NCBI RefSeq assembly: GCF_019973775.1
Contig: NZ_AP025032.1
Coordinates: 2,108,001-2,172,000, forward strand
Reading direction: 5' to 3'
Source: Aureimonas sp. SA4125
GTDB taxonomy: Bacteria; Pseudomonadota; Alphaproteobacteria; Rhizobiales; Rhizobiaceae
Length of the DNA stretch: 64,000 bases
This document shows, piece after piece, positions 27,531-37,938 of this stretch. Position 1 is the stretch's first letter. Each line of letters opens with the position of its first letter. Below the pieces are notes generated by a model. That model was not told the origin of the DNA. It worked only from the letters and a program-made list of their open reading frames with translations, and searched no databases. A program made the position numbers and the translations under genes.

Positions 27531-27645
27531 GCGCAAGCCGGATAACACTCGGATTCCCAAGACTTGACGCTGTGCCGCAGATCGACCCGCCTCGGCGCGG
27601 TTCAAGGCAGGGCAAGGAAGCCCAGCGGCCCGCGCTGACGCCGGT

Positions 27646-29556
27646 TCACAGATTGACCCGGGTGCCGAGTTCCACGACGCGGTTTGCCGGGATCTGGAAA
27701 TAGTCGATGGCGTCGTAGGAATGGCGGGCCATCTTGATGTAGATGGCGCGCTGCCAGCGCGGCATGAGGCTGGCGCGCCCGGCCTTGATGGAGCGACGAC
27801 CGACGAAGAAGGTCGTCGACATGATGTCGAACTTCACCCCTTCGCGCACATGAATCAGCGCCTTCAGGATGTTGGGCTCCTCGAGGAAGCCGTAACGCAG
27901 TTCCAGGATCCAGAAGCTGTCGTCGAGTTTCTGAAGCCTCGCCCGGCGGGCCTCCGCGACATAGGGCGAGGACATCGTCCGAACGGTCAGGATCACGTTG
28001 CGCTCGTGCAGGACGTGGTTGTGCTTGAGGTTATGGCGCAGGGCATCCGGCACGATCGTCGGTGCGCTCGTCATGAACATCGCCGTTCCCGAAACCCGGA
28101 TGACCGATGAGCGCTTCATCGCCGCGGCGAAATGGACCATGGTTTCGCTGCCTTCGACCGCCTTGCGGGTCGCGATGCGCGTGCCCCGCATCCAGATCGC
28201 CATCAGCATCATGATGACGGCGGCGATGAGCAGAGGCAGCCAGCCGCCGTCTAGCAGTTTCAGGAGATTGGCGAGGAGGAAAGCGCTGTCGATCGCAAGG
28301 AACGGCAGCACCACCGCCAGCGCCAGGCCAAACCCCCATTTCCAGCCGCGCGCGAAGACGACGATCGCCATGAGGCTCGTGACGACCATCGTGCCGGTGA
28401 CGGCGATTCCGTAGGCCGAGGCGAGGGCGGAAGACGAGCCGAAGGACAGGACGAGCGCGACGACGCCCGCCAGCATCAGCCAGTTGATCGTCGGCAGGTA
28501 GATCTGTCCGCGTTCAGACGCCGAGGTGTGCTCGATCTCGAGGCGGGGCAGGAGGCCGAGTTGGATCGCCTGCTGGGTCAGCGAGAAGGCGCCGGTGATG
28601 ACCGCCTGGCCGGCGATGATCGTGGCGGCCGTGGCCAGCAGCACCAGCGGCAGACGCGCCCATTCCGGCGCCGACAGGAAGAACAGGTTCGGGATCGCCG
28701 CCGGCTCCGACAGGGCAAAGGCACCCTGGCCGAGATAGTTGAGGAGCAGTGCCGGCGCGACGATGGCAAGCCAGGCGTAGCGGATCGGCTTCTTGCCGAA
28801 ATGCCCGAGGTCGGCATAGAGCGCCTCGGCCCCGGTGACGGCGAGGAAGACCGAGCCGAGGACGGTGAAACCGACGATACCGTGGCTGGTCATGAACCAC
28901 AGCCCGTTGATCGGGTTGAGCGCGGCGAGAATCGCGGGATTGGCAATGAGATGCGTGATTCCGATGAGCGCCAGCGACGCGAACCACAGCGACATGATCG
29001 GGCCGAAGAAGCCTGCGACCCTCGATGTGCCGTAGGATTGAACGACATAGAGCGCGACGATCAGCGCCAGCGAGATCGGGATCACATAGGCCCCGAGGGC
29101 GGGAGAGATGACCTTCAGCCCCTCCACGGCGGAAAGAACCGAGATCGCCGGCGTCAGGATCGCGTCGCCGTAGAAAAGGGCGGCGCCGAGGGTGCCGAGA
29201 ACGAGAATGGTGGTGCTGGGCTTCGACAGGGCGCGCTGCGTGAGCGCCATCAGCGCGAGCGCGCCTCCTTCGCCGTGATTGTCGGCGCGCAGGATCAGGA
29301 CGACATATTTGATCGTGACGACGACGATCAGTGACCAGACCAGCAGCGAAACGACGCCGACGATTTCCTGCGTCGACGGTGCGCCGCCGACATGGAGGAG
29401 CGATTCCTTCATCGCGTAGAGCGGGCTGGTACCGATGTCGCCGTAGACAATGCCGACGCTGCCGAGAATGAGGACCGGCAGGCTGCGCTTGGGGTGATGC
29501 GGCTCGGCGATGTCGGCAAGCGCGGCGTCCGACTCGGCGGTGCTGTCGAAGGTCAT
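27646..29556 (-). CDS. kup: Low-affinity potassium transporter Kup
   Basis: This 636-residue KUP/HAK/KT family protein moves K+ into the cell, coupled to H+. The N-terminal family motif GIVYGDIGTSPLYAMKES lies at about residues 35-52. About twelve membrane segments follow to about residue 450, then a cytoplasmic tail of ~180 residues. The length is normal. It is monocistronic, with a decayed gene downstream and a palindrome-bearing intergenic region upstream. Confidence 0.95.
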   Translation of the reverse strand: MTFDSTAESDAALADIAEPHHPKRSLPVLILGSVGIVYGDIGTSPLYAMKESLLHVGGAPSTQEIVGVVSLLVWSLIVVVTIKYVVLILRADNHGEGGALALMALTQRALSKPSTTILVLGTLGAALFYGDAILTPAISVLSAVEGLKVISPALGAYVIPISLALIVALYVVQSYGTSRVAGFFGPIMSLWFASLALIGITHLIANPAILAALNPINGLWFMTSHGIVGFTVLGSVFLAVTGAEALYADLGHFGKKPIRYAWLAIVAPALLLNYLGQGAFALSEPAAIPNLFFLSAPEWARLPLVLLATAATIIAGQAVITGAFSLTQQAIQLGLLPRLEIEHTSASERGQIYLPTINWLMLAGVVALVLSFGSSSALASAYGIAVTGTMVVTSLMAIVVFARGWKWGFGLALAVVLPFLAIDSAFLLANLLKLLDGGWLPLLIAAVIMMLMAIWMRGTRIATRKAVEGSETMVHFAAAMKRSSVIRVSGTAMFMTSAPTIVPDALRHNLKHNHVLHERNVILTVRTMSSPYVAEARRARLQKLDDSFWILELRYGFLEEPNILKALIHVREGVKFDIMSTTFFVGRRSIKAGRASLMPRWQRAIYIKMARHSYDAIDYFQIPANRVVELGTRVNL

Positions 29557-30056
29557 GCGGCGACGGCTTTCTCAAACGGCAGCGGAGTGTGGATATAGGT
29601 CACGGCGCCCCGCGTCATGAAGGTGCTGCCATCGCCGAAAGGGAGGTGAAGCGCCGGTGCCTCCCTTTTTGTGCATTGCGAAGTAACAGAATTCGCCTTC
29701 GCCGCAAACCGGGCGTCTCGTTGCCGAATCTGCCCGGCTAGAGTCTCGGGCGATTTATCGAGATCGCCCGAGACTCTAGGTCTTTGCTTGCCGCGCCGGA
29801 TGCTGCGAAAAACCGGATTCCACTTTTTCGCCCGGCGCTTTAATCGTTGCGAGATGCATCGACGGAATGCTGCCCTGCCGACGCATCCCGGCACTCCACT
29901 AAAGGACCGGTCAGCAATCGTCCTTGCTGCATTCCGTTCCATTCCCGGCCCGTTCGATTAATCGCCGGCCCTCTTCGCATTTGCCGATATCGCGCTTGAC
30001 AGGGCAGGGGTCGTCTCGTAGATCAGCGCCACAAGCCGCCGCAAGCGGCCTGGAGC
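29557..30056. other. Intergenic region between kup and tRNA-Asp
   Basis: This 500-base divergent gap should contain the kup promoter (minus strand) and the tRNA-Asp promoter (plus strand). The one strong structure is the 42-base palindrome at 29738-29779. A possible reading frame on each strand passes through it, but neither has a ribosome site or recognisable sequence. Confidence 0.45.
29738..29779. repeat. Perfect 17-bp inverted repeat (42-bp palindrome)
   Basis: The arms CTAGAGTCTCGGGCGAT (29738-29754) and its exact complement (29763-29779) enclose TTATCGAG. No T-run follows on either side, so it is not a typical terminator. It may be a dispersed palindromic repeat or a regulatory dyad for kup. 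Only one copy is seen in the window. Confidence 0.6.
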
Positions 30057-30133
30057 GCGGGTGTAGCTCAGTTGGTTAGAGTGCCGGCCTGTCACGCCGG
30101 AGGTCGCGGGTTCGAGCCCCGTCACTCGCGCCA
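30057..30133 (+). tRNA. tRNA-Asp (anticodon GTC)
   Basis: This 77-base cloverleaf begins GCGGGTGTAGCTCAG and ends CACTCGCGCCA. The acceptor stem pairs GCGGGTG with CACTCGC through one G-T pair. The anticodon stem CCGGC/GCCGG encloses CTGTCAC, giving GTC (aspartate). The T arm has GGTTCGAGCC. CCA is encoded. Confidence 0.97.
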
Positions 30134-30173
30134 GTCTACTTCCATTGTCGTATCAGGCAATGGAAGTAGACTG
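30132..30173 (+). repeat. Perfect 16-bp inverted repeat abutting the tRNA-Asp 3' end
   Basis: CAGTCTACTTCCATTG (30132-30147) is exactly complementary to 30158-30173, with a ten-base loop. The left arm begins with the CA of the tRNA's CCA. No T-run follows, so it may be a processing hairpin, a terminator of unusual form, or the footprint of an insertion at the tRNA end. Confidence 0.6.
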
Positions 30174-30670
30174 AAGCTCCTGAACTTTGACAAGTTCGTT
30201 CTTGCGACATTTAAGTTTCATGCAGCGGCACTACCGGACAGATTGTCCGGCAGTGTCGCTGCATGTGTTGATCTCTTGTTGTCATGCGGCTTGAACGGGG
30301 CAAGGCTTTGGCCCCGGCGGGGGCAAGGCTTCGACTCATGCAGACCATCCCCGACCCGCGCGCGGTGACACGGTGACACGGTGCCGTCGTGACGATGTCG
30401 ACGAAGGCGAGGCGCTCGGCGGCCGAGCGTGTCTCAACTCTGCGACAACGGCTGAATTCCCGGCAGCCGCGACCGTGAGGGATGCTTGCGCTCTCGGATT
30501 GAAGGGTCTAGTTCTCGCCGCATTGCAAGAGACGGTCGGTGCGACCCGATTTCGCATCGAATTCGGTGTGGTGGACGCCTATTTGTCCCCTTGCCGACGA
30601 CGTCATTCTGCCCGGTTGTCCTACCGCCAGCGCGGTCGGAGCCGCTGCCGCCGCATCATTGGGATCGCCG
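30134..30670. other. Intergenic region between tRNA-Asp and nuoA
   Basis: This 537-base region carries two long inverted repeats directly after the tRNA (30132-30173 and 30219-30265) and then the nuo operon promoter region. Open frames on the plus strand here run into nuoA in other frames and lack start signals. A clear -35/-10 pair for nuoA could not be assigned. Confidence 0.4.
30219..30265 (+). repeat. Imperfect 22-bp inverted repeat
   Basis: The arms 30219-30240 (CATGCAGCGGCACTACCGGA plus CA) and 30244-30265 are complementary at 20 of 22 positions around a three-base loop. It is the second strong hairpin within 135 bases of tRNA-Asp. It has no T-run. Confidence 0.55.
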
Positions 30671-31036
30671 ATGCCCACACTTCTCGCTTCCTATCTGCCG
30701 ATCGTCATTTTCGTCGGCGTAGCACTGTTCATCGGCCTGGCGCTCCTGGTCTCCCCGTTTCTGGTGGCCTTCCGCGCGCCGGACGACGAGAAGATGTCGG
30801 CCTATGAGTGCGGCTTCGAGGCCTTCGATGATTCGCGCATGAAGTTCGACGTGCGCTTTTACCTCGTGTCGATCCTCTTCATCATCTTCGACCTCGAGGT
30901 CGCCTTCCTGTTTCCGTGGGCCGCCTCGTTTGGCGCTGTCGGCTGGTTCGGCTTCTGGTCGATGATGGTGTTCCTGGGCGTTTTGACAATCGGCTTCATC
31001 TACGAGTGGAAGAAAGGCGCCCTCGAATGGGACTGA
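30671..31036 (+). CDS. nuoA: NADH-quinone oxidoreductase subunit A
   Basis: This 121-residue membrane subunit of complex I has three membrane helices. It also has the conserved loop [23 protein letters not shown] between helices one and two, followed by [17 protein letters not shown]. It is the first gene of the 14-subunit nuo operon. The ATG at 30671 gives the normal length, although the frame is open further upstream. It overlaps nuoB by ten bases. Confidence 0.96.
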   Translation: MPTLLASYLPIVIFVGVALFIGLALLVSPFLVAFRAPDDEKMSAYECGFEAFDDSRMKFDVRFYLVSILFIIFDLEVAFLFPWAASFGAVGWFGFWSMMVFLGVLTIGFIYEWKKGALEWD

Positions 31037-31608
31037 CCGATAGAGAGACCTTCCTGCGCGCCGCCTCGGTGGAAGCCGGCAGCCGCTCCAGCGCGCTGCA
31101 GGTGCCGCGCGCGCCCGATCCGTTCCTGACCGACATCAATGACGAGCTGGCCGACAAGGGCTTCCTCGTCACCTCGACCGACGATCTCATCCAGTGGGCC
31201 CGGACGGGATCGCTGATGTGGATGACCTTCGGCCTGGCCTGCTGCGCCGTCGAGATGATGCAGATGTCGATGCCGCGCTACGACGCCGAACGTTTCGGTT
31301 TCGCGCCGCGCGCTTCACCGCGCCAGTCGGACGTCATGATCGTCGCCGGCACGCTGACCAACAAGATGGCCCCGGCGCTGCGCAAGGTCTATGATCAGAT
31401 GCCCGAGCCCCGCTACGTCATCTCGATGGGCTCATGCGCCAATGGCGGCGGCTACTATCACTATTCCTATTCGGTGGTGCGCGGCTGCGACCGGGTCGTC
31501 CCCGTCGACATCTACGTCCCGGGCTGCCCGCCGACGGCCGAGGCACTTCTCTATGGCGTTCTGCTGCTGCAGAAGAAGATCCGCCGCACCGGAACGATCG
31601 AGCGCTAG
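31027..31608 (+). CDS. nuoB: NADH-quinone oxidoreductase subunit B
   Basis: This 193-residue peripheral-arm subunit binds the N2 4Fe-4S cluster that hands electrons to quinone. The ligand cysteines are the pair in [11 protein letters not shown], one in [10 protein letters not shown] and one in [11 protein letters not shown]. The N-terminal ~35 residues before [10 protein letters not shown] are family-variable. It overlaps nuoA and precedes nuoC. Confidence 0.97.
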   Translation: MGLTDRETFLRAASVEAGSRSSALQVPRAPDPFLTDINDELADKGFLVTSTDDLIQWARTGSLMWMTFGLACCAVEMMQMSMPRYDAERFGFAPRASPRQSDVMIVAGTLTNKMAPALRKVYDQMPEPRYVISMGSCANGGGYYHYSYSVVRGCDRVVPVDIYVPGCPPTAEALLYGVLLLQKKIRRTGTIER

Positions 31609-31644
31609 TCGCTGCATCATGAGACAAGGGGCTTCGCGCGTCCG

Positions 31645-32238
31645 ATGAACGAATTTGCCGATAACATCAGCGACCTGCTCGGCGACAAGCTCGGCGAATC
31701 GATCACGGCCTTCGGGGAACTGACGATCATCGTCGACGCCTCGGACATCATCGAGACGCTGACCCTGCTGCGTGACGCGCCAGGTCAGGAGTTCGTCGCT
31801 CTCGTCGACATCTGCGGCGCCGACTATCCCGCCCGCGCAGACCGTTTCGAGGTGGTCTACCACCTTCTCTCGCCGCGCCAGAACAAGCGGATCCGGGTCA
31901 AAGTCCGCACGAGCGAGGACAATCCGGTGCCGTCGGCGACGGCGGTCTATGTCGGTGCCGACTGGTTCGAGCGCGAGGCCTACGACCTGTACGGCATCCT
32001 CTTCACCGGCCATCCCGATCTTCGCCGCATCCTCACCGACTACGGCTTCGAGGGCCATCCGCTGCGCAAGGACTTTCCGCTCACCGGCTTCGTCGAGGTG
32101 CACTACGACGAGGCGCTGAAGCAGGTGATCTACGAGCCGGTGGCGCTGCGCCAGGAGTTCCGTAACTTCGACTTCCTGTCGCCATGGGAAGGCACCGACT
32201 ACGTGCTGCCGGGCGACGAGAAGGCAAAGCTGAGCTGA
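31645..32238 (+). CDS. nuoC: NADH-quinone oxidoreductase subunit C
   Basis: This 197-residue 30-kDa-type subunit of the peripheral arm shows the signature with ERE-(AV)-YD-(LM)-(FY)-GI as [12 protein letters not shown], then [25 protein letters not shown]. It is a separate protein here and not fused with NuoD. In this operon a GFA-family gene, not nuoD, follows it. Confidence 0.97.
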   Translation: MNEFADNISDLLGDKLGESITAFGELTIIVDASDIIETLTLLRDAPGQEFVALVDICGADYPARADRFEVVYHLLSPRQNKRIRVKVRTSEDNPVPSATAVYVGADWFEREAYDLYGILFTGHPDLRRILTDYGFEGHPLRKDFPLTGFVEVHYDEALKQVIYEPVALRQEFRNFDFLSPWEGTDYVLPGDEKAKLS

Positions 32239-32246
32239 GGGTCGAC

Positions 32247-32675
32247 ATGAGCGGAGCGGGTTCCAGTCTTTCCGGCGGCTGTCTCTGCGGCAGCGTTCGT
32301 TTTACGGCAACGGTTGCCGCCCACGAATTCGCCGCCTGTCACTGCAGCATTTGTCGCCGCTGGTCGGGTGGCGTCTTTCTCGCCGTCGACTGCGCGAGCC
32401 TGACGATCGAGAACGACGAAGGGCTCGGCATCTACCGCTCTTCCGACTACGGCGAACGCGGTTTCTGCAAGACCTGCGGCTCCAACCTGATCTGGCGGAT
32501 GCAGGACGGCAGTGCCGCGGTCGTGTCTTTCCAAGCGCTCGACGAGCCCTCCGGCTTCACCTTTGCCAGTGAGATATTCGTCGACGAAAAGCCTGACGTC
32601 TACGCCTTCGCCAATCCGACGAAGAAGATGACGGGCGCAGAATTCATCGCGGCCTTTGCCGGCGAGGGAACGTAA
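32247..32675 (+). CDS. GFA family zinc protein inside the nuo operon
   Basis: This 142-residue protein belongs to the glutathione-dependent formaldehyde-activating enzyme (Gfa/CENP-V) fold. Its zinc ligands are visible in [22 protein letters not shown] and CKTCGSNL. Family members bind zinc and sometimes glutathione adducts; few have proven enzymatic roles. It starts eight bases after the nuoC stop behind a GAGG site and its stop is one base before the nuoD ATG, so it must be co-transcribed. It is not a complex I subunit. Confidence 0.88.
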   Translation: MSGAGSSLSGGCLCGSVRFTATVAAHEFAACHCSICRRWSGGVFLAVDCASLTIENDEGLGIYRSSDYGERGFCKTCGSNLIWRMQDGSAAVVSFQALDEPSGFTFASEIFVDEKPDVYAFANPTKKMTGAEFIAAFAGEGT

Positions 32676-32676
32676 C

Positions 32677-33867
32677 ATGGCTGAAATCGACGTCCGCAAC
32701 TTCAACATCAATTTCGGCCCGCAGCACCCGGCGGCGCATGGCGTGCTGCGGCTGGTGCTGGAGCTCGACGGCGAAGTCGTCGAGCGCGTCGATCCGCATA
32801 TCGGCCTCCTGCACCGCGGCACCGAGAAGCTGATCGAGGCAAAGACCTACCTGCAGGCGATCCCCTATTTCGACCGGCTCGACTATGTCGCACCGATGAA
32901 CCAGGAGCATGCCTTCTGCCTCGCCATCGAGCGGCTGACGGAAGTGTCTGTGCCGAAGCGCGCGCAGCTGATCCGCGTGCTGTATTCCGAGATCGGTCGC
33001 ATCCTCTCGCATCTTCTCAACGTCACCACGCAGGCCATGGACGTCGGCGCCCTGACGCCGCCTCTCTGGGGCTTCGAGGAGCGCGAGAAGCTGATGGTGT
33101 TCTACGAGCGCGCCTCCGGCTCGCGCATGCACGCCGCCTACTTCCGCCCCGGCGGGGTCCATCAGGATCTGCCGCAGAAGCTCGTCGACGACATCGGCGC
33201 CTGGTGCGACCCGTTCCTGAAGGTCTGCGACGACATCGAGGGGCTTCTCACCGAGAATCGCATCTTCAAGCAGCGCAATGTCGATATCGGCGTGATCGGC
33301 ATCGACGACTGCTGGGCCATGGGCTTTTCCGGCGTGATGGTGCGCGGTTCGGGCGCCGCCTGGGACCTGCGCAAGTCGCAGCCCTACGAGTGCTATGACG
33401 AGATGGAATTCGACATTCCGATCGGCAAGAACGGCGACTGCTACGATCGCTACCTCATCCGCATGGTCGAGATGCGCGAATCGGCAAAGATCATGAAGCA
33501 GTGCGTCGAGCGCCTGTCGGGCACCGAGCGCACCGGCCCGATCGCGGCGACGGAGGGCAAGATCGTGCCGCCCAAGCGCGCCCAGATGAAGCGCTCGATG
33601 GAAGCGCTGATCCATCACTTCAAGCTCTATACCGAAGGCTTTCACGTTCCTGCCGGGGAAGTGTATGCGGCGGTCGAGGCGCCGAAGGGCGAGTTCGGCG
33701 TCTATCTCGTCGCGGACGGCACAAACAAGCCGCATCGCTGCAAGATCAAGGCACCGGGCTTTGCCCATCTCCAGGCCATGGATTTCATGTGCCGCAAGCA
33801 CATGCTGGCCGACGTCTCGGCCATCCTCGGCTCGCTCGACATCGTGTTCGGCGAGGTGGACCGCTAG
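32677..33867 (+). CDS. nuoD: NADH-quinone oxidoreductase subunit D
   Basis: This 396-residue 49-kDa-type subunit forms the quinone chamber with NuoB. It has the motif [10 protein letters not shown] (about residue 46), with [10 protein letters not shown] near the N-terminus, and ends in DIVFGEVDR as is usual. The ATG at 32677 gives [10 protein letters not shown], which is the family start. It lies one base after the GFA gene. Confidence 0.97.
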   Translation: MAEIDVRNFNINFGPQHPAAHGVLRLVLELDGEVVERVDPHIGLLHRGTEKLIEAKTYLQAIPYFDRLDYVAPMNQEHAFCLAIERLTEVSVPKRAQLIRVLYSEIGRILSHLLNVTTQAMDVGALTPPLWGFEEREKLMVFYERASGSRMHAAYFRPGGVHQDLPQKLVDDIGAWCDPFLKVCDDIEGLLTENRIFKQRNVDIGVIGIDDCWAMGFSGVMVRGSGAAWDLRKSQPYECYDEMEFDIPIGKNGDCYDRYLIRMVEMRESAKIMKQCVERLSGTERTGPIAATEGKIVPPKRAQMKRSMEALIHHFKLYTEGFHVPAGEVYAAVEAPKGEFGVYLVADGTNKPHRCKIKAPGFAHLQAMDFMCRKHMLADVSAILGSLDIVFGEVDR

Positions 33868-33905
33868 GATCGATGGCGGGGATCGGGACGTGCTAGGATG
33901 ACGCC

Positions 33906-34499
33906 ATGATTCCGAAGCCCGCCAGATCCGAAAAAATGACCGCCGACGCCTTCTACACCTGGGCCGAGAGCTGGGGTGAGGGCGAGCGCTACGAGCTCGT
34001 GGAGGGGCTGGCCTACCGGCTGCAGTGCGAGCGGGTGAGTCACGCGGAGACCAAGGCGGCGGTATGGCTGGCGCTTCGCAACGCCATCGCCGGCGCCCAG
34101 CTGGACTGCCGCGCGTTTCCGGACGGAGTCAGCGTCAGGATAAGCGACCACAATGTGCGCGATCCCGACGTGGTCGTCCAGTGCGGACACTATGACAGCA
34201 ATTCCCTGTTCGCTCCCAACCCGGTCGTCGTCGTCGAGGTGATCTCGCCGTCGAGCGTCAAGACGGATGTCGACCGAAAGCTGATCGACTATTTCTCGGT
34301 CATGTCGATTCTCCACTACATGATCGTCTACGGCGATGACGGGCGGATCGTTCACCACTTTCGATCGAGCGCCGGAGCCACGATCGAGACCCGCATCCTG
34401 GGGCGCGAGGCGATCATCGAACTGTCGCCCCCGGGACTTGTCGTGGCGGCAGCCGACTTCTTCGTCGACCCGGCGCCCGAGGATGCTTCGGCTCCTTGA
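33906..34499 (+). CDS. Uma2 family endonuclease (DUF820) inside the nuo operon
   Basis: This 197-residue protein has the PD-(D/E)xK-type Uma2 core. YELVEGLAYRL lies near residue 31, DPDVVVQC near 89, VVVEVISPSS near 108 with the catalytic Glu, and a Lys in DRKLIDYF. Uma2 proteins are abundant in cyanobacteria and some proteobacteria and are thought to be nucleases of mobile or regulatory origin. It sits in the nuoD-nuoE gap with ~38 bases before it and 95 after it. ATG 33936 is an alternative start. Confidence 0.85.
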   Translation: MIPKPARSEKMTADAFYTWAESWGEGERYELVEGLAYRLQCERVSHAETKAAVWLALRNAIAGAQLDCRAFPDGVSVRISDHNVRDPDVVVQCGHYDSNSLFAPNPVVVVEVISPSSVKTDVDRKLIDYFSVMSILHYMIVYGDDGRIVHHFRSSAGATIETRILGREAIIELSPPGLVVAAADFFVDPAPEDASAP

Positions 34500-34594
34500 C
34501 CCTGCGGCTTTCGGCCACTGGCCTTTTGCCGATCCTATGTTAGAACGCGGCGCAGCAATGCGATTTAGAAACAAACCAGAGAAGCCGAGGTCCG

Positions 34595-36031
34595 ATGTCC
34601 GTCAGACGTCTCGCGGAAGATAGCGTCCAGCCCGCCGGCTTTGCCTTTTCGGCCGACAATGCCAACTGGGCCGAGAGCACCATCCAGAAATATCCGGAAG
34701 GCCGTCAGCAGTCGGCCGTCATTCCCTTGCTGATGCGCGCGCAGGAACAGGACGGCTGGGTCACCAAGGCCGCCATCGAGCATGTCGCCGGCATGCTGAA
34801 GATGCCGCTGATCCGCGTTCTGGAAGTCGCAACCTTCTACACCCAGTTCCAGCTGAAGCCGATCGGTACCCGAGCCCACATCCAGGTCTGCGGGACAACT
34901 CCCTGCATGCTGCGCGGCTCGGACGAACTGATCCGGGTCTGCAAGTCGAAGATCCATGCCGAGCAGTTCCATCCGAACGCCTCCGGCACGTTGTCCTGGG
35001 AAGAGGTCGAGTGCCTCGGGGCCTGCGTCAACGCGCCGATGATCATGGTCTTCAAGGACACCTACGAGGATTTGACGCCCGAGCGTCTGGAAGCCATCAT
35101 CGACGGTTTCGAAAGCGGCGAGGCGATCCCTGTCGGCCCGCAGATCGACCGGCAGCTGTCGGCGCCGGAGGGTGGACCGACGACGCTGCTGGAAGAGAAG
35201 GCCTCGCCCCCTGCCGAGGGCGGCCCCGCAGCAGGGGCAGCGCCGCAGGGCCCCGGCGCCGGTGGGAGCGTCGAGGGCGAGGAGTCCAATGCGGGCCGTC
35301 CACGCACGGGCGCTGCCGAGACCGATCCGAGCCTCGTCGGCATGAGCAAGGGCACAGGCGGCACTGCCGGCCAGCAAACAGAAACCGCCATCGACCCGTC
35401 CGCTGGTGCCAGCCGTCCGCATGCCGGCTCGACCGGCGGCGAAGTCGACGGGCCGACGGGCGCTGGCGGCAAGGAATCGGGTGGCGAAAGCGCCGCGCGG
35501 ACCTCGCCCGATGGCGACGAAGTTCGGCGCGACGGCAGGCTGCAGAGCCAGGAGCGGGCGGCCGAGGCGGCCGTCGTGCCGGATGTTCGGCGGCCGGGTT
35601 CCGAGGCTGTGACGGCTTCCCCGCCGGCCGCAGGCGATGGGCCGGCAGAGGCCAACCGCGTCAGCGACGACGTGCTGCCGGGACCCGCCGCCACCGACCA
35701 CTTCGAGGCGAAAGACGACGCGGGGCAAGCCGCGGGCTCTGCCGGCTCGACGCTGGAAGGCGACGGCCCGCAGCAGGCGGGCGAAAAGCCCGGCGGTCTC
35801 CTGGCGCTTGCCGACGGACAGAAGGACGACCTCAAGGTCATCCGCGGCATCGGCCCCGTGATCGAGAGCAAGTTGAACGACCTCGGCGTCTTTCACTTCC
35901 GCCAGATCGCCGCCTGGACGCCGATGAACCTGGTCTGGATCGACAATTTCCTGAACTTCCGCGGACGCGCCATCCGGGAGAACTGGATCCGGCAGGCGGG
36001 ACTGCTCGTCGCCCGGGCGGAGACAAAGTGA
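34595..36031 (+). CDS. nuoE: NADH-quinone oxidoreductase subunit E with long C-terminal extension
   Basis: Residues 1 to ~190 are the normal 24-kDa subunit with a 2Fe-2S site, whose cysteines are in CGTTPCMLRG and CLGACVNAP. The protein then continues to 478 residues, more than twice the typical length. The linker from about 195 to 405 is rich in Gly, Ala, Pro, Glu and Asp and looks disordered. Residues ~411-475 form a helix-hairpin-helix-like domain (DDLKVIRGIGPVIESKLNDL). Similar domains end several rhizobial proteins, including some L21 ribosomal proteins. The frame is intact and nuoF follows after 32 bases. Confidence 0.95.
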   Translation: MSVRRLAEDSVQPAGFAFSADNANWAESTIQKYPEGRQQSAVIPLLMRAQEQDGWVTKAAIEHVAGMLKMPLIRVLEVATFYTQFQLKPIGTRAHIQVCGTTPCMLRGSDELIRVCKSKIHAEQFHPNASGTLSWEEVECLGACVNAPMIMVFKDTYEDLTPERLEAIIDGFESGEAIPVGPQIDRQLSAPEGGPTTLLEEKASPPAEGGPAAGAAPQGPGAGGSVEGEESNAGRPRTGAAETDPSLVGMSKGTGGTAGQQTETAIDPSAGASRPHAGSTGGEVDGPTGAGGKESGGESAARTSPDGDEVRRDGRLQSQERAAEAAVVPDVRRPGSEAVTASPPAAGDGPAEANRVSDDVLPGPAATDHFEAKDDAGQAAGSAGSTLEGDGPQQAGEKPGGLLALADGQKDDLKVIRGIGPVIESKLNDLGVFHFRQIAAWTPMNLVWIDNFLNFRGRAIRENWIRQAGLLVARAETK

Positions 36032-36063
36032 TGCGGACGCAGAGACGGACCAGGAGGATCTAG

Positions 36064-37377
<1,314 letters not shown>

Positions 37378-37380
37378 GGC

Positions 37381-37689
37381 ATGACCGAGATCATCGGCAA
37401 GGCCGACGTCCTGACGGTGCAGAAGGCCGACATTTCGAGCTCGCTGTTTTCCGATGCCGACATGTCGGAGACGCGCTTCGAGAACGTCGACCTCTCCGGG
37501 GCGGAAATCTCGAACGCCGATCTGGCGGAGATCGTCTTCACCGATGTGGACATGACCGAGGCGCGCTTCACCAACGCCAACCTCACCGACGCGGTGTTCG
37601 AGAACGTCAAGGTCGAGGGCATGACGATCAACGGCATCGACATCGCGGCGCTGCTGGCGGCTCACGCCGCGGCAAAGTCCAAGGCATAG
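37381..37689 (+). CDS. Pentapeptide-repeat protein between nuoF and nuoG
   Basis: This 102-residue acidic protein has about ten tandem pentapeptides of the A(D/N)LxX type from residue 15 to 80, for example ADISS SLFSD ADMSE TRFEN VDLSG AEISN ADLAE. Such repeats fold as a right-handed quadrilateral beta-helix. The tail (AALLAAHAAAKSKA) is helical. It starts three bases after the nuoF stop, so it is translated with complex I. Related small repeats can bind topoisomerases or act as scaffolds, but nothing indicates the role here. Confidence 0.85.
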   Translation: MTEIIGKADVLTVQKADISSSLFSDADMSETRFENVDLSGAEISNADLAEIVFTDVDMTEARFTNANLTDAVFENVKVEGMTINGIDIAALLAAHAAAKSKA

Positions 37690-37718
37690 GACAAGTGACC
37701 AGAGAGGGAGGTGCCATT

Positions 37719-37928
37719 GTGAGCGACGTACCCGGCAATCTGGTCCTCGCAATGTTGCGTCGGATGGACACCAAGCTGGATCGCGGTTTGGAAGAGCTTC
37801 ACGACGTCAAAGTACGGCTGACTGCCGTGGAAGAGAATTTGGCTGGCGTTCACCGTCGGATCGATCGGCTGGACGAGCGGATCCAGCGGATCGAGCGGCG
37901 TCCTGAACTGACAGACGCGACACATTGA
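37719..37928 (+). CDS. Small coiled-coil protein before nuoG
   Basis: This 69-residue protein starts at GTG 37719 behind AGGGAGG. It consists almost wholly of heptad-like helix: [15 protein letters not shown], then [16 protein letters not shown] and [14 protein letters not shown]. It should form a coiled-coil dimer or trimer. Similar short helical proteins are found in many rhizobial genomes with no known function. The start is GTG and the gene ends ten bases before nuoG. No ATG lies in frame at the beginning. Confidence 0.7.
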   Translation: MSDVPGNLVLAMLRRMDTKLDRGLEELHDVKVRLTAVEENLAGVHRRIDRLDERIQRIERRPELTDATH

Positions 37929-37938
37929 GAAGAAGCTG

